Shown piece after piece: positions 30,065 through 39,783 of a stretch of 64,000 bases of DNA. The notes beneath the pieces are model-generated. The model did no database searches, was not told the origin of the DNA, and was given only the letters and a program-made list of their open reading frames with translations. A program made the position numbers and the translations under genes. Numbering within the stretch: the first letter of the stretch is position 1; each line of letters opens with the position of its first letter. The stretch is from Leisingera methylohalidivorans DSM 14336 (GTDB lineage: Bacteria > Pseudomonadota > Alphaproteobacteria > Rhodobacterales > Rhodobacteraceae): contig NC_023135.1 in assembly GCF_000511355.1 (NCBI RefSeq), positions 1,514,371 through 1,578,370 of the forward strand, in the 5' to 3' direction.

Positions 30065-30274
30065 CTGACCCATGCATGCCCCATGCTGCGCTTCGCAAAA
30101 AAATACTGCCGTGCTGGCCGGACGGCCATCGTGCCGCTGCAACGCGTTTTGATACCGTAAGCCGGAGCTGCTTCTGCCGGGGGGATTTCCTGCGCAGTAA
30201 AACGCAGACGGGCTTGCTGCAGACACACGCCGTTGTGTCCGCTCTTCACAGCCATCCGGCGGCCGGTCCTGGGG

Positions 30275-31081
30275 TCAGGGCAGCAGCGGACGCGCGGCCT
30301 GAACCATGCCGGCGCTTTCCAGAAAGAGGAACAGAGCTGTCAGCAGCAACAGGTGGCTGATGAAGCGCAGGCGGCGGGTGCCGGCCAGGGTGACTGCGGC
30401 CAGGGCTGACGCCCGCAATTGGCTGCCCCAGCTGAGGCGCGCAAAACCGGCCGGGGCAGTTTTGCGGCCGCGGCTTCTATTGGCGGCCTGGAAGACCCGG
30501 TCGCAATGGGCTTCCAGCTCCAGCGCGGTTTGCTCAACCGGTGTGAAGCGTTCACGGCCGCGCAGGCTGGCCCGCCCGGTTTGCCGAGGCTGGCTTGCTA
30601 GAGCGTTTGCGGTGCCAACGATGGGCGGATTCCGTTGTTCCGGCTGGCCGTTCCCGGCGGTAAACACACCAAGGAACTGTTCGCAGGTCAGCGCGGTTCC
30701 GGTCTCCAGCCATTCGACGTAGGTCGCATCAACCTCTGGCAGCAGGCGCCGCAGCATTTCCGCCAGCAGCAGTTCCGAGATTTCCTGGTCGCAATAGCCG
30801 GGGAAGACCGGGGACAGTGACAATTCCAGGAGCGCCGAGGGCTGCATTATGCTGCTGGTCAGTTTGCTGGAGCGCCGCAGGGGCACCCGGCGCAGCCGGA
30901 CTGTCACATGATAATGGTCGCATTGCAGCCTGGCAGTATTCTCGGCGCGGGCGGCGATCGTTTCGGCTGGATGGCCGAAATCCTCAAGCGTGTCCACAAC
31001 CGCGGCAACCGCAGCCGAAAGAGTTCCGGTATCGCGGCTCTCCAGGCCCAGCCTGCCTGTGTGCTGTGTGGTTTCTGCCAT
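30275..31081 (-). CDS. Hypothetical protein with a C-terminal membrane segment
   Basis: A 268-residue protein I do not recognise. N-terminal ~100 residues are mixed and charged, with TARLQCDHYHVTVRLRRVP, a region ISELLLAEMLRRLLPEVDAT, then a likely disordered stretch (about 145-200), a basic patch near SRGRKTAPAG, and one hydrophobic helix near 240-256 (SHLLLLTALFLFLES). Codon use is normal for the window. It would be a tail-anchored or monotopic inner-membrane protein. Upstream of it is an AT-rich region. Confidence 0.6.
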   Translation of the reverse strand: MAETTQHTGRLGLESRDTGTLSAAVAAVVDTLEDFGHPAETIAARAENTARLQCDHYHVTVRLRRVPLRRSSKLTSSIMQPSALLELSLSPVFPGYCDQEISELLLAEMLRRLLPEVDATYVEWLETGTALTCEQFLGVFTAGNGQPEQRNPPIVGTANALASQPRQTGRASLRGRERFTPVEQTALELEAHCDRVFQAANRSRGRKTAPAGFARLSWGSQLRASALAAVTLAGTRRLRFISHLLLLTALFLFLESAGMVQAARPLLP

Positions 31082-31421
31082 CGTCCGGATCCTCCATTCA
31101 GGGTGCCGATGGAAGAAGAGTAAAATTTGAAGGAGTTCAAAGTGGGGCAGGAATTAAGGTTCTGAGGGAAAACGGCTGAACAGAAGGGCACGAAATGCGG
31201 CGATTTTGAAGATTTTGATTTTAAACGATCTTTATCGATTTATGCGTGCGCTGCGGGCTGGAATACGGCTCAACTGTGGCGGGGGGCGGACATATTGATG
31301 CCCCAGAGCCTACAGTAATCCGGGAATCACCTGCACTGCTCCTGGGACGGTCAGCCGCTTATGTCCGCAGCCCGCCAAAGACCGGGCGCAGATAACGTCC
31401 GTACGTTGGCAAAGGCCCCGG
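31082..31421. other. Intergenic region of 340 bases, no gene seen
   Basis: Contains an AT-rich stretch at about 31190-31250 that may hold the promoter of the leftward hypothetical gene. I see no ORF with coding character, no RNA and no clear terminator after the transglycosylase gene. Confidence 0.4.
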
Positions 31422-32216
31422 TCAGCGGTCGATCTGGCGCGCCATGATTGCCAGCGACTGCTGATAGACTGTCGCGGCGTTCCACTGCTTCAGAACCCGG
31501 TAGTTCGGCTCGCCCTGCTGATAGCCTTTGCCGGGTTTCCAGCCCTTTTGGCGCAGGTAGTTCGCAGTGGAGGCCATCGCATCCCCCATGTTGTAGAAAT
31601 CCACCCGCCCGTTGCCGTCCCAGTCCACCCCGTATTGCAGCGCATTGCCAGGTAGGAACTGGGTATGGCCCAACTCGCCGTGTTTGGCGCCCAGAGTGGC
31701 CGTGGTGATGGCGCCTTGATCGACCAGTTTCAGCGCCCCGAGCGCATGCGGGCGGAAGAAATCAGAGCGCCGGCAATCGTAAGTCAGCGTCACGATGGCC
31801 GAAACCACCTGGCTGTCGCCCATATAGTTGCCAAATGCGGTCTCCATTCCATGGATGGCAATCAGCACGCCGGCTGGCACGCCGTATTTACGTTCCAGTG
31901 CGGCATAGAACTCCGGGTTGCGTGCCTTTCGCTTGCGGCCCTGCGCCACAATGGTCGCTGACCCGCGTATCTGCATGAATTTCTCCAGCGAGTATTTGAA
32001 GCTCTTCTGGTTACGGTCGGCAGAGATGGTGCGGCGTGCATATTGCGCATTGGCCAGCGCCTGCAACCCCGCCTTGCGCACGCCTGCGCGTTTGGCCTCG
32101 CGCTGGAAGTCCTGCTTCCAGGTCTCAAACCCGGAAGACGTATTGCCGCAGGTGACGGCCAGGGCAGGGGAAGCAAGCAGGGCGGAAATCAGGGCAGGGG
32201 CAATCAGCCGGCGCAT
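31422..32216 (-). CDS. Lytic murein transglycosylase, MltB/SLT family
   Basis: Periplasmic enzyme cleaving the peptidoglycan glycan strand with formation of 1,6-anhydro-muramic ends. The 264 residues have a cleavable signal peptide (to about ALA20), then the fold with catalytic E125 in HGMETAFGNYMG, LVDQGAITTATLGAKHGELG and the C-terminal block DWDGNGRVDFYNMGDAMAST. No lipobox Cys is present after the signal, so it is likely soluble, unlike E. coli MltB. Confidence 0.88.
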   Translation of the reverse strand: MRRLIAPALISALLASPALAVTCGNTSSGFETWKQDFQREAKRAGVRKAGLQALANAQYARRTISADRNQKSFKYSLEKFMQIRGSATIVAQGRKRKARNPEFYAALERKYGVPAGVLIAIHGMETAFGNYMGDSQVVSAIVTLTYDCRRSDFFRPHALGALKLVDQGAITTATLGAKHGELGHTQFLPGNALQYGVDWDGNGRVDFYNMGDAMASTANYLRQKGWKPGKGYQQGEPNYRVLKQWNAATVYQQSLAIMARQIDR

Positions 32217-32308
32217 GAAAGAACTCTCAAAATGTGACTCGTGCCTTGCAGCCTAACGTGCTGGCAGCCGGTGTCTAACGGGAAAAACCGGGCTTGGTTC
32301 GTATTTAT

Positions 32309-33556
32309 CTAAGTGAAGGCTGTTCCGGCTGCCAGGGCAAGGCCGCCGGCCACGGCTGTCATGGCATTTCCTGTTTCGACGCGGGCGTTTGGACAGATGC
32401 TGCGCATTTGGGCTTGGACCGCCGCCAGCAGCGAAGAGCCGCCGACAAGCACGATCCGGTCGACGCTGCCGGCTTTGAGCCCGGCCTGCGCCAGAGTCTC
32501 AGCCGCGCAATCGCCGATGGCTTCGGTCTGCTCTGCCAGTGTCTGGTTCATCTCCGCGGCAGGCAGCGGTACGGACAGGCCGCGCTGCAGCAGCTTCAGG
32601 TCGATCGCCGCCGCGCCGCCCGCTGTGTTGGCCTGGATCTTGCCGCGCTCGACAGCAAAAGCCAGCTCGTGGCCCAGTTCATCCTCCAGCACCGAGACCA
32701 GGCGTGCCAGCTTGTCCGGTTCAACCGCATTGACGGCCAGGTCCTTAGCTGCCCTGCGGCTTTCCGGTCTGTAGAGGAAAGGGATCATCTGCCAGGTGGC
32801 CAGATCATTGAACAACCAGTTCGGCGCCGGCAGGGTGCCGCCGCCGAAGGTGTTGCGGATCTGGCTGCCGCGTCCCAGCAGCGGCATCACATGATGAATG
32901 CTCAGCTGCCGGTCAAAATCGGTGCCGCCCAGCCGCACCCCATGCGAGGCCAGGATTCGGGTGGTGCCGTTTTTGTCCTGTTCAAAGGCGGTGAAGTCCG
33001 AGGTGCCGCCGCCGATATCGACAATCAGCCCGCAGCCCGGTGCAGGCGCGGCGGCCCGCAAGGCTGCCTCCGGCTCATACATGAACAGCACATCCTGAAA
33101 GCCGGCCTCCAGGTAACAAGCACGCAGGTCCTTTTCGGCCTGGATATTGCGGGCCTCATCCTTGGAATGAAACCGCACCGGCCGGCCGGACAGCGCATGG
33201 GTGAACTGCATATGCGTGGCCGTCTCGGCGCGCCGTTTCATCTCTGCCAGAAAGCGGGCAATGAGGGTGCCGAAACTGATCCGCTCGCCGCCCAGACGCC
33301 GTTCCTCATGCAGCAGCGGGGTACCCAGCAGGCTTTTCAAGGCGCGCATGAAACGCCCCTCGTCCCCGCCGATCAGTGCGCGCGTGGCGCTGTGGCCGAT
33401 CCGCATGGTACGGCTGCCGTCCTCGAAGAACACCGCGGTGGGCAGGGTTTGCTCGCCCGGCTCCATCTCCACCAGCCAGGGCCGGCCCGCAACCGCGATG
33501 CCGGCTGCCGAGTTGGAAGTGCCGAAATCGATACCAAGGGTGTTGGGTGCGGTCAT
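32309..33556 (-). CDS. Hsp70-family protein, YegD-like
   Basis: A 415-residue actin/Hsp70 ATPase-domain protein lacking a peptide-binding domain. It has the phosphate 1 motif LGIDFGTSNSAAG, phosphate 2 IVDIGGGTSDFTAF and the adenosine motif IVLVGGSSLLAAVQ, and matches the short YegD group. Role unknown; it may act as a regulatory chaperone. It precedes the transglycosylase gene by 92 bases on the same strand and could share its transcript. Confidence 0.85.
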   Translation of the reverse strand: MTAPNTLGIDFGTSNSAAGIAVAGRPWLVEMEPGEQTLPTAVFFEDGSRTMRIGHSATRALIGGDEGRFMRALKSLLGTPLLHEERRLGGERISFGTLIARFLAEMKRRAETATHMQFTHALSGRPVRFHSKDEARNIQAEKDLRACYLEAGFQDVLFMYEPEAALRAAAPAPGCGLIVDIGGGTSDFTAFEQDKNGTTRILASHGVRLGGTDFDRQLSIHHVMPLLGRGSQIRNTFGGGTLPAPNWLFNDLATWQMIPFLYRPESRRAAKDLAVNAVEPDKLARLVSVLEDELGHELAFAVERGKIQANTAGGAAAIDLKLLQRGLSVPLPAAEMNQTLAEQTEAIGDCAAETLAQAGLKAGSVDRIVLVGGSSLLAAVQAQMRSICPNARVETGNAMTAVAGGLALAAGTAFT

Positions 33557-34087
33557 GGAGGCTCCTGTCAGCAGCGGGAGCGGGCCTGACTACAAGGAGC
33601 GTGAGACCAAATCAAGAGGGGCGAATGCGGCAGCGGTGTTTTTCCGGCCGGTGTTCCTTGGGCTTTATAGAGGCAATCAACCGTTACACCCGTTCCAGGC
33701 CGACCTTCAAAGTGACCGGCAGACCGCCCGCAAAAGAGCCACAACGAAATTGCCGGTTCTGGCCCCCGTGATCAGCACTGGCAATATCTTGCCTAAAAAC
33801 GCAAGAGCGGTGTCCAAGGGGAGCGCGCCCTTCGGGAAGCCTACGCTTCCATGGCGTTGCTACCCCTCTTGGCCGCCAGTCGCGCGGGCAGGGCCTGAAT
33901 TTCACGGGCGCGGGCCGGACCAAGACCCCGAGGCTATCGCAAAACCGAGCAAGCGGTTCTGGAACGTGGAGAAACTGCAATCGCAAGCAGGCAGCCCCCG
34001 GTGAGGCGGCTGAAGTGAGGTTGCAGGTCAAACAATTGGGGCGCGCGATCTGGCGGGCGCCCTGTATTGTTCCGGGACACAAGCGGA
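33557..34087. other. Intergenic region of 531 bases, no gene seen
   Basis: Between the Hsp70-like gene and the BMP gene, both leftward. No ORF shows coding character. A small inverted repeat GGAAGC-CTAC-GCTTCC lies at 33835-33850, and an imperfect GGGCGC / GCGCCC hairpin near 34040-34065 could end the BMP transcript. Confidence 0.35.
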
Positions 34088-35086
34088 TCAGTAGCTGAGC
34101 TCGGGACCATCGTATTCGGTGGAAACCTCAATCTCGCCGTCAATGATCTTCTGGCGCAGTTCATCGACCCTGGTGCGCACGTCCTCCGGCACGTCCGGGG
34201 AAAGCGCCAGCGACACCGCATCCGGGTTGGACAGGCCAATCTTCACGATCCTGCCGCCTTGCCACTCGCCCTCGGCCAGATCCTTGGCGGCTTCCAGCCC
34301 GGCGATGCTCACATTGGCGATGGCCGAGGCGATAAAGACGTCGGGGTGGTCGGGATACCAGTCGCGCACGTTGCCGATTTGATTCACGCCGTGTTCGCGC
34401 ATCGCTTCGATGGCGCCGGTGCGGCCTGCGTTCAGCATCGTGAAGATGATGTCGGCGCCCTTCTCGATTTCATCTGAGGCCACCCGATAGGAAAGCTCGT
34501 TGTCGTCCTGGTCGCCGGCAAAGGTGGTGAGAAAGGTGGCGTCCGCGTTGGTATGCATCAGGCCGTGGTAAAAACCGCCGCGTCCTTTCAGCCCCGGTTT
34601 GACCCGGATGCCGGAGATATGGCCGACGGTGCCGGTCTTGGTCATCAGCCCAGCAGCGGCGCCGGCCAGCCAGGCGCTTTCCTCCTGAAGCACTTCGTAG
34701 CTGGACAGATTCGGGCCGGTGACAGCGCCTTGGACCACCACGAATTTAACGTCCGGGAACTCCGCCGCCACGGTTTCGGCCGCCTCATTGTTCTGGCCGC
34801 CGTGGGCGATTACTAGATCGGGCTTCTTCTCGGCCAGCTCGCGCAGGGCGCCGGCCAGAAGCTCCGGTTCCGGCTTGATGCCATCGATATAGCTGATCTC
34901 GGCGCCCAGTTCGTCGCGGATTGCGGTCAACCCGTTATATCCGGCCTCCATGAACCCCTTGTCGTCGATCTGCCCGGCCAGCAGCATCGACACCGTCAGC
35001 TTGCTGTCGTCTGCCAGTGCGGCCAGTGGTGCTGCGGCCAGTAGCCCCGCGGCCATCAGCGTCCCGGTAAAAGTCCTTCTGCGCAT
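34088..35086 (-). CDS. BMP-family ABC transporter substrate-binding protein
   Basis: Periplasmic binding protein of the basic membrane protein (BMP/PnrA) family, which usually binds nucleosides or purines. The 332 residues have a twin-Arg-like charged start with signal peptide (to about LADD), then blocks KGFMEAGYNGLTAIRDELG, VIAHGGQNNEAAETV and VFIASAIANVSIAGLEAAKD. No permease or ATPase gene lies next to it, so the transporter it serves is not shown here. Confidence 0.85.
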   Translation of the reverse strand: MRRRTFTGTLMAAGLLAAAPLAALADDSKLTVSMLLAGQIDDKGFMEAGYNGLTAIRDELGAEISYIDGIKPEPELLAGALRELAEKKPDLVIAHGGQNNEAAETVAAEFPDVKFVVVQGAVTGPNLSSYEVLQEESAWLAGAAAGLMTKTGTVGHISGIRVKPGLKGRGGFYHGLMHTNADATFLTTFAGDQDDNELSYRVASDEIEKGADIIFTMLNAGRTGAIEAMREHGVNQIGNVRDWYPDHPDVFIASAIANVSIAGLEAAKDLAEGEWQGGRIVKIGLSNPDAVSLALSPDVPEDVRTRVDELRQKIIDGEIEVSTEYDGPELSY

Positions 35087-35162
35087 CAGTTTGTCCTTTA
35101 ATCACAGTGTGTATGGGTAAAGGGTTGCACGGAAGCCGCGAAAATACCTTGCGCGGTTTTCC

Positions 35163-35175
35163 TGAAACAGTTTCA
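35163..35175. promoter_or_regulatory. Perfect palindrome upstream of the BMP gene
   Basis: TGAAAC (35163-35168), one base, GTTTCA (35170-35175), a perfect 13-base palindrome 77 bases before the BMP start. The sequence resembles LacI/GntR-type operators, which often control solute-binding proteins; no regulator is adjacent. Confidence 0.4.
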
Positions 35176-35238
35176 AATAAAAGTTGACGCAGCGTAAGCT
35201 TTCGGTGTCCCGGCGGCGGGATCCCTCTTCGCACAAAC

Positions 35239-35266
35239 AAAAAAGGCGCCCCGAAAGGAGCGCCTT
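35239..35266 (-). terminator. Rho-independent terminator of glnBA
   Basis: A 10-base stem (35257-35266 with 35243-35252, loop of 4, one G-T pair) followed on the leftward strand by a T-rich run, 20 bases after the glnA stop. Confidence 0.88.
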
Positions 35267-35286
35267 CATCTTGCAGAAACTGCGGC

Positions 35287-36693
35287 TTAGCAGCTGTAGT
35301 ACATGCCGAATTCGACCGGGTGCGGGGTGTGCTCGTACTTGTGCACCTCTTCCATCTTCAGCTCGATATAGCCGTCGATCTGGTCCTTGGTGAACACGTC
35401 GCCCTGCAGCAGGAAGTCGTGGTCGGCGGCCAGCGCGTCAACAGCTTCACGCAAGCTGCCGCAGACGGTCGGGATGCCTTCCAGCTCTTCGGCCGGCAGA
35501 TCGTACAGGTTCTTGTCCATGGCTTCGCCCGGGTCGATCTTGTTGCGAATGCCGTCCAGGCCGGCCATCAGAAGCGCGGCAAAGCACAGGTAGGGGTTGG
35601 CCGCCGGATCGGGGAAACGGGCCTCGACGCGCTTGGCCTTCGGGCTTTCGGTCCACGGGATCCGCACACAGCCGGAGCGGTTGCGGGCGGAATAGGCGCG
35701 CAGAACCGGGGCCTCAAAGCCCGGGATCAGGCGCTTGTAGGAGTTGGTGGACGGGTTGGTGAAGGCATTAAGGGTCTTGGAATGCTTCAGGATGCCGCCG
35801 ATGAAATACAGCGCTTCCTGGCTGAGGTCGGCGTATTTGTCGCCTGCAAACAGCGGCTTGCCGTCCTTCCAGATCGACATGTTCACATGCATGCCCGAGC
35901 CGTTGTCGCCATAGATCGGCTTCGGCATGAAGGTCGCGGATTTGCCATAGGCGTGGGCCACGTTGTGGATCACGTATTTGTATTTCTGCAGCTCGTCTGC
36001 CTGTTTGGTCAGGCTGTCGAAGATCAGGCCCAGCTCGTGCTGGCAGGACGCCACTTCGTGGTGGTGCTTGTCCACCTTCATGCCCAGACGCTTCATGGTC
36101 GACAGCATTTCCGAACGCAGATCCTGCGCCTCGTCGGTCGGGTTGACCGGGAAATAGCCGCCCTTCAGGCCCGGGCGGTGGCCCATGTTGCCCATTTCGA
36201 ACTCGGCGTCGGTGTTCCAGGAGCCGTCGGTTGCGTCAACCTCATAGGACACCTTGTTGATGGTGTTGGAATAGCGCACGTCGTCGAACAGGAAGAATTC
36301 CGCTTCCGGGCCCATATAGGCGACGTCGCCGATGCCTGAGGACTTGAGGTAGGCCTCAGCCTTCTGGGCGGTGCCGCGCGGGTCGCGCTCATAGGCTTCG
36401 CCGGTGTCGGGCTCAACGATCGAGCAATGCAGGCACAGGGTTTTTTCCGCGTAAAACGGATCGATATAGGCGGACGAGGTGTCGGCCATCAGTTTCATGT
36501 CGGAGTTTTCAATCGACTTCCACCCGGCGATCGAGGAGCCGTCGAACATGAAGCCTTCTTCGAGGAAGTCTTCGTCGACCAGGTCCACGTCCACGGTCAC
36601 GTGCTGCAGGCGGCCGCGCACATCGGTGAAACGGATGTCGACATAAGCGACGTCGTCTTCACGGAGAGTCTTGAGAACTGCGTCTACGCTCAT
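35287..36693 (-). CDS. glnA: Glutamine synthetase, type I
   Basis: Main ammonia-assimilating enzyme, making glutamine from glutamate, ATP and ammonia. The 468-residue protein has [19 protein letters not shown] (substrate signature), the ATP-site [16 protein letters not shown], the latch and the adenylylation site [14 protein letters not shown] with the modified Tyr. Length and motifs are those of the GSI-beta form controlled by adenylylation. It follows glnB by 47 bases, so the PII sensor and its target are made together. Confidence 0.97.
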   Translation of the reverse strand: MSVDAVLKTLREDDVAYVDIRFTDVRGRLQHVTVDVDLVDEDFLEEGFMFDGSSIAGWKSIENSDMKLMADTSSAYIDPFYAEKTLCLHCSIVEPDTGEAYERDPRGTAQKAEAYLKSSGIGDVAYMGPEAEFFLFDDVRYSNTINKVSYEVDATDGSWNTDAEFEMGNMGHRPGLKGGYFPVNPTDEAQDLRSEMLSTMKRLGMKVDKHHHEVASCQHELGLIFDSLTKQADELQKYKYVIHNVAHAYGKSATFMPKPIYGDNGSGMHVNMSIWKDGKPLFAGDKYADLSQEALYFIGGILKHSKTLNAFTNPSTNSYKRLIPGFEAPVLRAYSARNRSGCVRIPWTESPKAKRVEARFPDPAANPYLCFAALLMAGLDGIRNKIDPGEAMDKNLYDLPAEELEGIPTVCGSLREAVDALAADHDFLLQGDVFTKDQIDGYIELKMEEVHKYEHTPHPVEFGMYYSC

Positions 36694-36740
36694 TCCCTTA
36701 GTCCTTCTGATGATAGTATCTGGAGATTTCTTGGGTGTTC

Positions 36741-37112
<372 letters not shown>

Positions 37113-37250
37113 TCATTTCACTTCTAAATGAAGGCAGCAATGCAGAGCTGTGCGGCTGCGGCAATTGTGGCCAGGAATTGATCGTTTCTGCCTAAAAATT
37201 AATCACTGCGCTCAGGGATTGCGCAAAACTGAATCGGGAAAGAGCAAAAG

Positions 37251-38045
37251 ATGACCGAGCTGCTGACTGCCGCCCAGATGCGGGCCATCGAACAGGCCGC
37301 CATCGAGTCCGGTGAAGTGACCGGGCTGGAGCTGATGGAGCGGGCCGGGCTGGGGGTGGTCGAGGCCATCTTCGAGGAGTGGCCGGAGCTGGCAGAGGAG
37401 GAAGCTTCTGATCCCGCTCCCTCTGGCTATATGAGAACAGATGCGAATAAGCCCAGGAAATCTGTGGTCCTGTGCGGGCCTGGTAACAATGGCGGCGATG
37501 GTTTTGTTGTCGCACGGATTTTGAAGGAGAGAGGTTGGGACGTTGAGGTTTTCCTCTATGGTGATCCTGAGAAGCTGCCGCCGGATGCGAAGGTGAATTA
37601 TGAGCGGTGGCTGGAGCTGGGGTCGGTAAGCGACATATTCAGCTGCCGGGAGATGAAACTGTTAGGTGGGCACAACAAGAAAACCCGGACTTGGTCAGAC
37701 AAACCATTAGAGCACTGGCAAGAAACAGTGCTGATTGATGCTCTGTTTGGGACTGGCGTGAGCCGGCCGGTAGATGAGCAACTCAGGGAGGTTATCAGAG
37801 ACATTGAGTTGATGTCAGGTGCAGAACGGCGCGTGGCGGTAGATATGCCGAGCGGCTTGCATTCAGATACTGGAGTTTTCGTCGATTTTGCACCGTGCGA
37901 ACTGAAAGAAATGTGGGAGGCGATAGAATTTGTTCCAATCGAAGCGGACCTAACCGTGACCTTTCATCTGCCGAAGCGGGGGCATCTCATGAGAGAAGGC
38001 GTGAAAGCTTGTGGCAAGCTGGTGGTGAAGAGCATTGGACTTTGA
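37251..38045 (+). CDS. nnrE: NAD(P)HX epimerase (NnrE), separate from its dehydratase
   Basis: Repairs hydrated NAD(P)H by epimerising its R and S forms. The 264 residues show LLTAAQMRAIEQAAIESGEV, LCGPGNNGGDGFVVARIL and LIDALFGTGVSRPVDEQL, with SIGL at the very end where the dehydratase domain would follow in a fused Nnr. The start has a GGGAAAGAG site upstream. The middle (about 37390-38100) uses AGA, AGG, TTA and GGA codons and is less G/C-rich than the neighbours, and it carries an extra segment (EEEASDPAPSGYMRTDAN) before the Gly loop. Confidence 0.85.
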   Translation: MTELLTAAQMRAIEQAAIESGEVTGLELMERAGLGVVEAIFEEWPELAEEEASDPAPSGYMRTDANKPRKSVVLCGPGNNGGDGFVVARILKERGWDVEVFLYGDPEKLPPDAKVNYERWLELGSVSDIFSCREMKLLGGHNKKTRTWSDKPLEHWQETVLIDALFGTGVSRPVDEQLREVIRDIELMSGAERRVAVDMPSGLHSDTGVFVDFAPCELKEMWEAIEFVPIEADLTVTFHLPKRGHLMREGVKACGKLVVKSIGL

Positions 38046-38047
38046 GT

Positions 38048-38941
38048 GTGTTGGAAACTGAAATGATATCAGAAACTGGAATTCAGCCTTTTACTAAAGA
38101 AAGCCTGCCTGACCTGAAAAAGCTGGTCGGTCACAAATACGCCCACGGCCACGCCCTCATCCTCTCCGGCGGTGCTGGCAAAACCGGTGCCGCACGCCTT
38201 GCCGCCCGCGGCGCGCTGCGCATCGGGGCAGGGCTGGTTACCGTCGGCTCGCCGCGCTCAGCGATGTTTGAAAACGCCGCCAACCTGACCGCCATCATGC
38301 TGCGCCAGATTGACGGGGCGCACGGGCTGGCGGAACTGCTGGAAGACGACCGTCTCAGCGCCCTTTGCCTTGGACCCGGCATGGGCCGCGGCGCGGATAC
38401 CCAGGCGATGGTGTTCGCCGCATTGAAGGAAAAGCGGCCAACCGTCCTGGATGCCGATGCGCTCACAAGGTTTGAGCTGAGGCCCGAGGCGCTGTTTGAG
38501 GCCCTGCACGAAAATTGCGTGCTCACTCCGCACGGCGGCGAATTTGCCAGGCTGTTCCCGGATCTGGCCGGGAAACTCAATGCGCCTGCCACCACAGGCC
38601 CAGCCTATTCCAAGGTGGACGCCACCCGCGAGGCGGCCAAACGCGCAGGCTGCGTGGTTCTGTTCAAAGGGCCGGACACGGTGATCGCTGCACCGGACGG
38701 GCGCTGCTCGGTCAACTCGGCGCATTACGAGCGCTCCGCACCCTGGCTGGCAACTGCCGGATCAGGCGACGTGCTGGCCGGCTTCATCACCGGGCTGATG
38801 GCGCGCGGATTCTCCCCGATGCAGGCGGCGGAAACCGCCGCTTATATCCATGTGGAATGCGCGTTGGAATTCGGCCCCGGCCTGATTGCCGAGGATCTGC
38901 CGGAGCAGATCCCCGCCGTGTTCCGCAGGCTGGGGCTGTAA
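38048..38941 (+). CDS. nnrD: ADP/ATP-dependent NAD(P)H-hydrate dehydratase (NnrD)
   Basis: Removes water from S-NAD(P)HX using a nucleoside phosphate. The 297-residue frame from GTG 38048 (two bases after the nnrE stop; an alternative ATG is at 38063) has the carbohydrate-kinase-like fold with GHKYAHGHALILSGGAGKTG, LCLGPGMGRGADTQAM, VLDADALTRFE, ENCVLTPHGGEFARLFPD and the catalytic block WLATAGSGDVLAGFITG. In most relatives this is the C-terminal domain of one polypeptide with the epimerase. Confidence 0.88.
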   Translation: MLETEMISETGIQPFTKESLPDLKKLVGHKYAHGHALILSGGAGKTGAARLAARGALRIGAGLVTVGSPRSAMFENAANLTAIMLRQIDGAHGLAELLEDDRLSALCLGPGMGRGADTQAMVFAALKEKRPTVLDADALTRFELRPEALFEALHENCVLTPHGGEFARLFPDLAGKLNAPATTGPAYSKVDATREAAKRAGCVVLFKGPDTVIAAPDGRCSVNSAHYERSAPWLATAGSGDVLAGFITGLMARGFSPMQAAETAAYIHVECALEFGPGLIAEDLPEQIPAVFRRLGL

Positions 38942-38950
38942 AGGCCCGGT

Positions 38951-39478
38951 TCAAGCCGCCGGGCGCAAGTCCTCTTGCAGCGCGGCGGCTGCGGCCAGCT
39001 CCAGACCGCCGGCATAGATCACATGCGGGCGGGAAAATTCCAGAATCGTCAGATCCATCATCTGCAGTCCCAGATCGCGGATGAATTCGCCGTCCACCAG
39101 CTCATAAGCCGGCACCACAGCCTGCGGCTGGCCGAACATAGCCTTGGCGCGCCAGTCGCGCACCAGGATACGCTGGTTCCAGGGGACGGTAAGATCGCTG
39201 TCGGCGCGGATGTCGCCAAGCGAGCCGGCCGATATGCAGACGGCTTGCAGCATGGCGCGGCGGGTGCGGATTGCATCCACCTGGGCCATGCCCTGGGTGC
39301 GGGTGATAAGGCTGGCGCCAGCCTTGAGATTCTCTGCCGAGCGCTCGCCCTCGCGGGTCAACACAATCGTGCCGCGCAGCAGGCTGATGTTCTGGCTGCC
39401 TTGATACAGCCGCCGGGGTTGTTCCTGGCCACGCATCGCCAGTTGCGCGCGCAAGCCCGCATTACCGAACGGTTTCAT
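38951..39478 (-). CDS. Hint-domain protein
   Basis: A 175-residue protein with the Hedgehog/intein fold pattern. After a short lead, TIVLTREGERSAENLKAG and RTQGMAQVDAIRT match the start of the domain, and WNQRILVRDWRAKAMFGQPQ (positions about 100-120) and YELVDGEFI the second half. The usual autoprocessing Cys at the start is not obvious, as the segment reads GTIVL. Such stand-alone Hint proteins are common in Rhodobacteraceae and of unknown role. Converges on nnrD, 9 bases between stops. Confidence 0.7.
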   Translation of the reverse strand: MKPFGNAGLRAQLAMRGQEQPRRLYQGSQNISLLRGTIVLTREGERSAENLKAGASLITRTQGMAQVDAIRTRRAMLQAVCISAGSLGDIRADSDLTVPWNQRILVRDWRAKAMFGQPQAVVPAYELVDGEFIRDLGLQMMDLTILEFSRPHVIYAGGLELAAAAALQEDLRPAA

Positions 39479-39698
39479 GTTTGTTACTCGCTCTGTCTGC
39501 CTCAGACTTTTTGAGTGAATCTATGCCGGAACCGGATTCCAGGCCCAGCCTTTTCCGGCAAAAGCCTGCTCATTGTTGCAATTATGCGGACGGATTGTTG
39601 CTGTTTTGCACTGGGCATCCGAAGGCGCGTTTTCCGCTCGCATCCCCCGTTGTCCTTTGATAATCACCGCAGCACGCAAAGCGGCGCTTTGTGTACGT

Positions 39699-39783
39699 GC
39701 GGGTGTGGCGGAATTGGTAGACGCACCAGATTTAGGTTCTGGCGCCGCAAGGCGTGGGGGTTCAAGTCCCTTCACCCGCACCA
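39699..39783 (+). tRNA. tRNA-Leu (anticodon UAG)
   Basis: Acceptor stem GCGGGTG (39699-39705) pairs with CACCCGC (39773-39779), discriminator A and encoded CCA to 39783. Anticodon stem CCAGA / TCTGG with loop TTTAGGT gives anticodon TAG. A long variable arm (about GGCGCCGCAAGGCGT) and GGTTCAAGTCC T arm fit a class II Leu tRNA. An inverted copy of the CCCGCACC end, GGTGCGGG, lies at 39820-39827. Confidence 0.95.

Noticed and set aside
37160..37180. Sigma-54-like TGGC...TTGC element upstream of glnB
   Set aside because: The spacing between GG and GC is one base short of the consensus, so I do not call a promoter.
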